Positions 61,310 to 64,000 of a stretch of 64,000 nt of DNA are shown piece after piece. The translations under genes were made by a program, and so were the position numbers. Every line of letters starts with the position of its first letter. The first letter of the stretch is position 1. The stretch comes from Mucilaginibacter terrenus (lineage in GTDB: Bacteria > Bacteroidota > Bacteroidia > Sphingobacteriales > Sphingobacteriaceae): positions 1,612,001 through 1,676,000 of the forward strand of contig NZ_QWDE01000001.1 of assembly GCF_003432065.1 (NCBI RefSeq), given 5' to 3'. The notes beneath the pieces were generated by a model. That model ran no database searches and was not told where the DNA came from. It saw only the letters and a program-made list of their open reading frames with translations.

Positions 61310-62743
61310 CTAGGCCTTCAGCTCGAAGCCTGCAGGGTACTGGCGTTTAACGTACTGGTTAACATCATCAAAGTTGGTAACCTTCATAGCGTTATTATCC
61401 CACATCAACTTCACGCTACCACCTTTTAGTTCGTGACCACGCACTGCAAGGTTAGCCATCAGTAACGCTTCTGTAAGCGGACCAGCTATCTCGAACGGAG
61501 AGCTTACTTCCTGCTTGCCGTAGCCTGCAATACATGCTTCAACCCACTGTGCATAGTGGCCGTTTGCACCGCCGGGAACGCGTTTGTACTTCTGCGGAGC
61601 GTTTGCGCTTGCGGTACGCTCTTTCGGCAATAACGTAGCTGCATCTGAATAGGTGCTGGCGTACATTTTACCTTTAGTACCGATGAATAGCGTACCGTTA
61701 CCTTCTTCACCACCCCATTTTTCACTTGGGCCAAGCTCAATTGGTCTTTCGGGCTGTATACCGCCGTCCATCCAGTGCAGCGTAACGTCGCCTTTGGTTT
61801 TAGCAGTTTTAGGGAAAGTTAAGGTGATGTGGCTTGATGGAGGGCAGCTTTCAGGGAAGTGGCCTTGTTTAAATTCATCAACATACACACTGCCTACACT
61901 TGCCTGTACATCTTTAGCATAACGGATACCCAGTACACGGAACGGTGCTTCCACCAGGTGGCAGCCCATGTCGCCTAAAGCGCCGGTACCGTAATCCCAC
62001 CAGCCGCGCCAGTTAAACGGAACCAGTTTCTCTACGTAATCCTTTTTAGGTGCTGTACCTAACCAAAGATTCCAATCTAATTCTTTCGGAATGTTTTGGC
62101 TTGGCTCGGGCCATTTGATGCCCTGAGGCCACACTGGACGGTTAGTCCAGCAGTATACGGTATGCACATCGCCAATCAGGTCGGCATCATACCATTCGGA
62201 CATCAGGCGGGTACCATCGTTAGATGCACCCTGGTTACCCATTTGGGTTACCACCTTGTATTTTTTAGCTGCGTCAGTTAACAAGCGTGCCTCCCAAATA
62301 TCATGGGTGAGTGGTTTTTGCACGTAAACGTGCTTGCCCATTTGCATGGCATGGTATGCTATAATAGCGTGGTTATGATCTGGGGTTGATACCGAAACCG
62401 CATCAAAGTTCTTGTGCTCTTTGTCGTACATCTCGCGCCAGTCCTTGTAATATTTAGCTTTCGGGAATGATGCACGTGATTTTGCAGCACGGCGGTCGTC
62501 AACGTCGCAAAGGAACGCGATGTTAGCTTTTCCACTTTTCGCGAATGCAGCAATGTCGCTTTCGCCTTTACCGCCGGCACCAATGCCTGCTACGTTCAGC
62601 ATGTCACTTGGGGCAATAAAACCTTTGCCGCCCAGCACAAAACGCGGAACGATCATGAAGCCTGCAGCGGCTAATGAACCAGTTTTGATAAAATCGCGCC
62701 TGGATTGATTTTGCTCCTGCACGTTGTCTTTCTTCTCGGTCAT
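61310..62743 (-). CDS. Tat-exported Gfo/Idh/MocA family oxidoreductase
   Basis: A 477-residue oxidoreductase with a twin-arginine signal (QSRRDFIKTGSLAAAGFMIV). Nucleotide loop VAGIGAGGKGESDIAAFAKS, then KHVYVQKPLTHDIWEARLLT, WRGWWDYGTGALGDMGCHLV with active-site Asp/His, and a C-terminal part. Members with a Tat signal probably bind their NAD tightly and act in the periplasm, cycling between oxidation and reduction of a sugar without released cofactor, as in related glycoside-cleaving Gfo/Idh enzymes. It starts 21 bases after the GMC gene. Confidence 0.93.
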   Translation of the reverse strand: MTEKKDNVQEQNQSRRDFIKTGSLAAAGFMIVPRFVLGGKGFIAPSDMLNVAGIGAGGKGESDIAAFAKSGKANIAFLCDVDDRRAAKSRASFPKAKYYKDWREMYDKEHKNFDAVSVSTPDHNHAIIAYHAMQMGKHVYVQKPLTHDIWEARLLTDAAKKYKVVTQMGNQGASNDGTRLMSEWYDADLIGDVHTVYCWTNRPVWPQGIKWPEPSQNIPKELDWNLWLGTAPKKDYVEKLVPFNWRGWWDYGTGALGDMGCHLVEAPFRVLGIRYAKDVQASVGSVYVDEFKQGHFPESCPPSSHITLTFPKTAKTKGDVTLHWMDGGIQPERPIELGPSEKWGGEEGNGTLFIGTKGKMYASTYSDAATLLPKERTASANAPQKYKRVPGGANGHYAQWVEACIAGYGKQEVSSPFEIAGPLTEALLMANLAVRGHELKGGSVKLMWDNNAMKVTNFDDVNQYVKRQYPAGFELKA

Positions 62744-62764
62744 GATGTTTTTTATTCTTAGATG

Positions 62765-64000
62765 TTAGATGTTTCCTTTTTTAAGCTCTTTAACCGCGAA
62801 GTCAGCTGCACGTGCGGTAAGCGCCATGTAAGTTAATGAAGGGTTCTGGCAAGCTGCTGAGGCCATTGCGGCGCCGTCCGTAACAAATACGTTTTTAGCA
62901 TCCCAAACCTGGTTCCACTCGTTCAATACCGACACCTTCGGATCGCGGCCCATACGTGCTGTACCCATTTCATGAATACCACGCCCCAATACCGGCTCCA
63001 TGCTGTAGGTCTGCACGTCTTTAACGCCGGCAGCTTCCAGCATTTCTTTGGCGTCGTTCATCATATCGATGCGCATTTTGCGTTCGTTATCTTTAACTTC
63101 CGCATCAACGGCCAGTACCGGCAAACCCCATTTGTCTTTCTTGTTTTTATCCAGGTAAACGCGGTTTTCATGATACGGTAAAGTCTCACCGAAACCACCT
63201 ATACCCATGCTCCAGTCGCCTGGTTCGCTCAGCGCGTCTTTAAAGGCGCCACCAATATTCATTTCGGCGATGTCACGGCTCCAGCCCCCGCGGCTTGCAC
63301 CACCCTGGTAGCCAAATCCACGGATATAATCGCGTTTTTCACCATTTAAGTTACGGTAACGTGGTATATAGATGCCGTTAGCCCTGCGGCCAAAGAAATA
63401 CTTATCCTGGAAACCTTCTATACGGCCACCTGCACCTACGTTAAGGTGATGGTCCATTACGTTGTGGCCCAGCTGACCGCTGCTGCTGCCTAAGCCTTCC
63501 GGCCAGATATCTGTAGCAGAGTTCATCAACACCCAAGCGCTGTTTAAAGCAGAAGCATTAACAAACACAATTTTAGCGTAGAACTCGTAAGTTTTGTTTG
63601 TTTCAGCATCCAGTACTTCTACGCCTTTCGCTTTCTTGGTATCCTTATCATAAAGGATCTTGGTAACAATTGACCATGGGCGAACGGTAAGATTACCGGT
63701 TGCCATTGCTGCCGGTAAAGTGGCAGACTGCGTGCTGAAGTATGCGCCAAACGGACATCCTAACCAGCACTTGTTGCGGTACTGGCAATTTGTACGGTTG
63801 TTGTGTGGTACTGTAATATTAGCTGTACGGCCAATAATAAAATGGCGCTGATCTTTATAAAACTCTTTAAAACGTTTTTTTACGTCCTTTTCAACAACGT
63901 TCATTTCCATAGGTGGCATAAAGTCGCCATCCGGAAGGATTGGAACGCCATCCCTGCTGCCAGAAATACCTGCGAAACGCTCGGCATAGCCGTACCATGA
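62765..64000 (-). CDS. GMC-family FAD oxidoreductase, partial (5' end outside window)
   Basis: The frame is open to the window edge, so the gene starts beyond it; the internal Met at 63919 is not the start. It is a paralogue of the enzyme at 29518: both share PDG-(D/E)-FM, the C-x5-C-x3-C motif CQYRNKCWLGC, and HEMGTARMGRDPKVSVLNEW. The C-terminal GMC domain is complete (ACQNPSLTYMALTARAADF). The cysteines match the 3Fe-4S ligands of direct-electron-transfer FAD glucose dehydrogenases. The downstream genes (Tat-exported Gfo/Idh, small subunit, cytochrome c) make it the catalytic subunit of a periplasmic glycoside dehydrogenase. Confidence 0.93.
   Translation of the reverse strand, partial: SWYGYAERFAGISGSRDGVPILPDGDFMPPMEMNVVEKDVKKRFKEFYKDQRHFIIGRTANITVPHNNRTNCQYRNKCWLGCPFGAYFSTQSATLPAAMATGNLTVRPWSIVTKILYDKDTKKAKGVEVLDAETNKTYEFYAKIVFVNASALNSAWVLMNSATDIWPEGLGSSSGQLGHNVMDHHLNVGAGGRIEGFQDKYFFGRRANGIYIPRYRNLNGEKRDYIRGFGYQGGASRGGWSRDIAEMNIGGAFKDALSEPGDWSMGIGGFGETLPYHENRVYLDKNKKDKWGLPVLAVDAEVKDNERKMRIDMMNDAKEMLEAAGVKDVQTYSMEPVLGRGIHEMGTARMGRDPKVSVLNEWNQVWDAKNVFVTDGAAMASAACQNPSLTYMALTARAADFAVKELKKGNI

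Overview
The window looks like a chromosomal segment of a soil or plant-associated Bacteroidota bacterium of the Sphingobacteriaceae, most like Mucilaginibacter or Pedobacter. This rests on recognised families (RND/OMF efflux, BNR sialidase, GH78, GH88, DUF1080, hybrid kinase with a propeller sensor, NIPSNAP, Mn-catalase), lipoprotein signals in almost every exported protein, weak Shine-Dalgarno sequences, and promoters of the TTG-N19-TAnnTTTG type. It is an inference from content; no rRNA, tRNA or CRISPR array was seen.

Layout. 1-9.0 kb (all minus): partial NmrA-like protein, old yellow enzyme, AraC regulator and SnoaL-like protein, then a complete tripartite RND efflux operon (membrane fusion protein, pump, outer-membrane factor). 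9.2-10.7 kb: small secreted or hydrophilic proteins, two of them too short for ordinary gene calling. 10.9-22.9 kb: M28 peptidase, alginate lyase, small membrane proteins, CE2-like esterase, BamA-type protein, cold-shock protein, CHAP-like protein, a GAF-PAS protein with a lone phospho-acceptor box, HAD hydrolase and a lipoprotein. 22.9-25.5 kb: diaminopimelate decarboxylase and aspartate kinase (lysine pathway).

25.9-34.7 kb (plus): a sugar operon with SGNH esterase, Gfo/Idh oxidoreductase, NagB-like deaminase, PfkB kinase, GMC oxidoreductase with a C-x5-C-x3-C cluster, DUF1080 hydrolase and GH78 rhamnosidase. 34.8-43.6 kb: truncated haemoglobin, NAD-binding protein, YceH, TMEM175-like channel, GH88, NIPSNAP and a 1392-residue hybrid sensor kinase. 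43.6-49.8 kb is the accessory-looking part: GGGACAC repeats, two small stress-like genes, a markedly A+T-rich two-gene cassette (PD-(D/E)XK-like nuclease plus partner, resembling an anti-phage system of the GAPS4 kind), BON/SH3/DUF937 envelope proteins, and a four-copy 113-bp tandem array of a dispersed palindromic repeat.

49.8-64.0 kb: Mn-catalase, an isolated tail-fibre-chaperone-like domain, a BNR sialidase, and then a long minus-strand cluster for oxidative sugar breakdown. This holds a GMC dehydrogenase (running off the end), its Tat-exported small subunit, a cytochrome c, Gfo/Idh oxidoreductases, three TIM-barrel isomerases, two MFS transporters and a DUF1080 hydrolase. Together these fit the 3-keto-glycoside route: periplasmic oxidation of a glycoside, non-classical cleavage of the keto sugar, uptake and reduction. 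The 26-35 kb operon carries a second, partial set of the same parts. No SusC/SusD pair is present despite the many carbohydrate enzymes.
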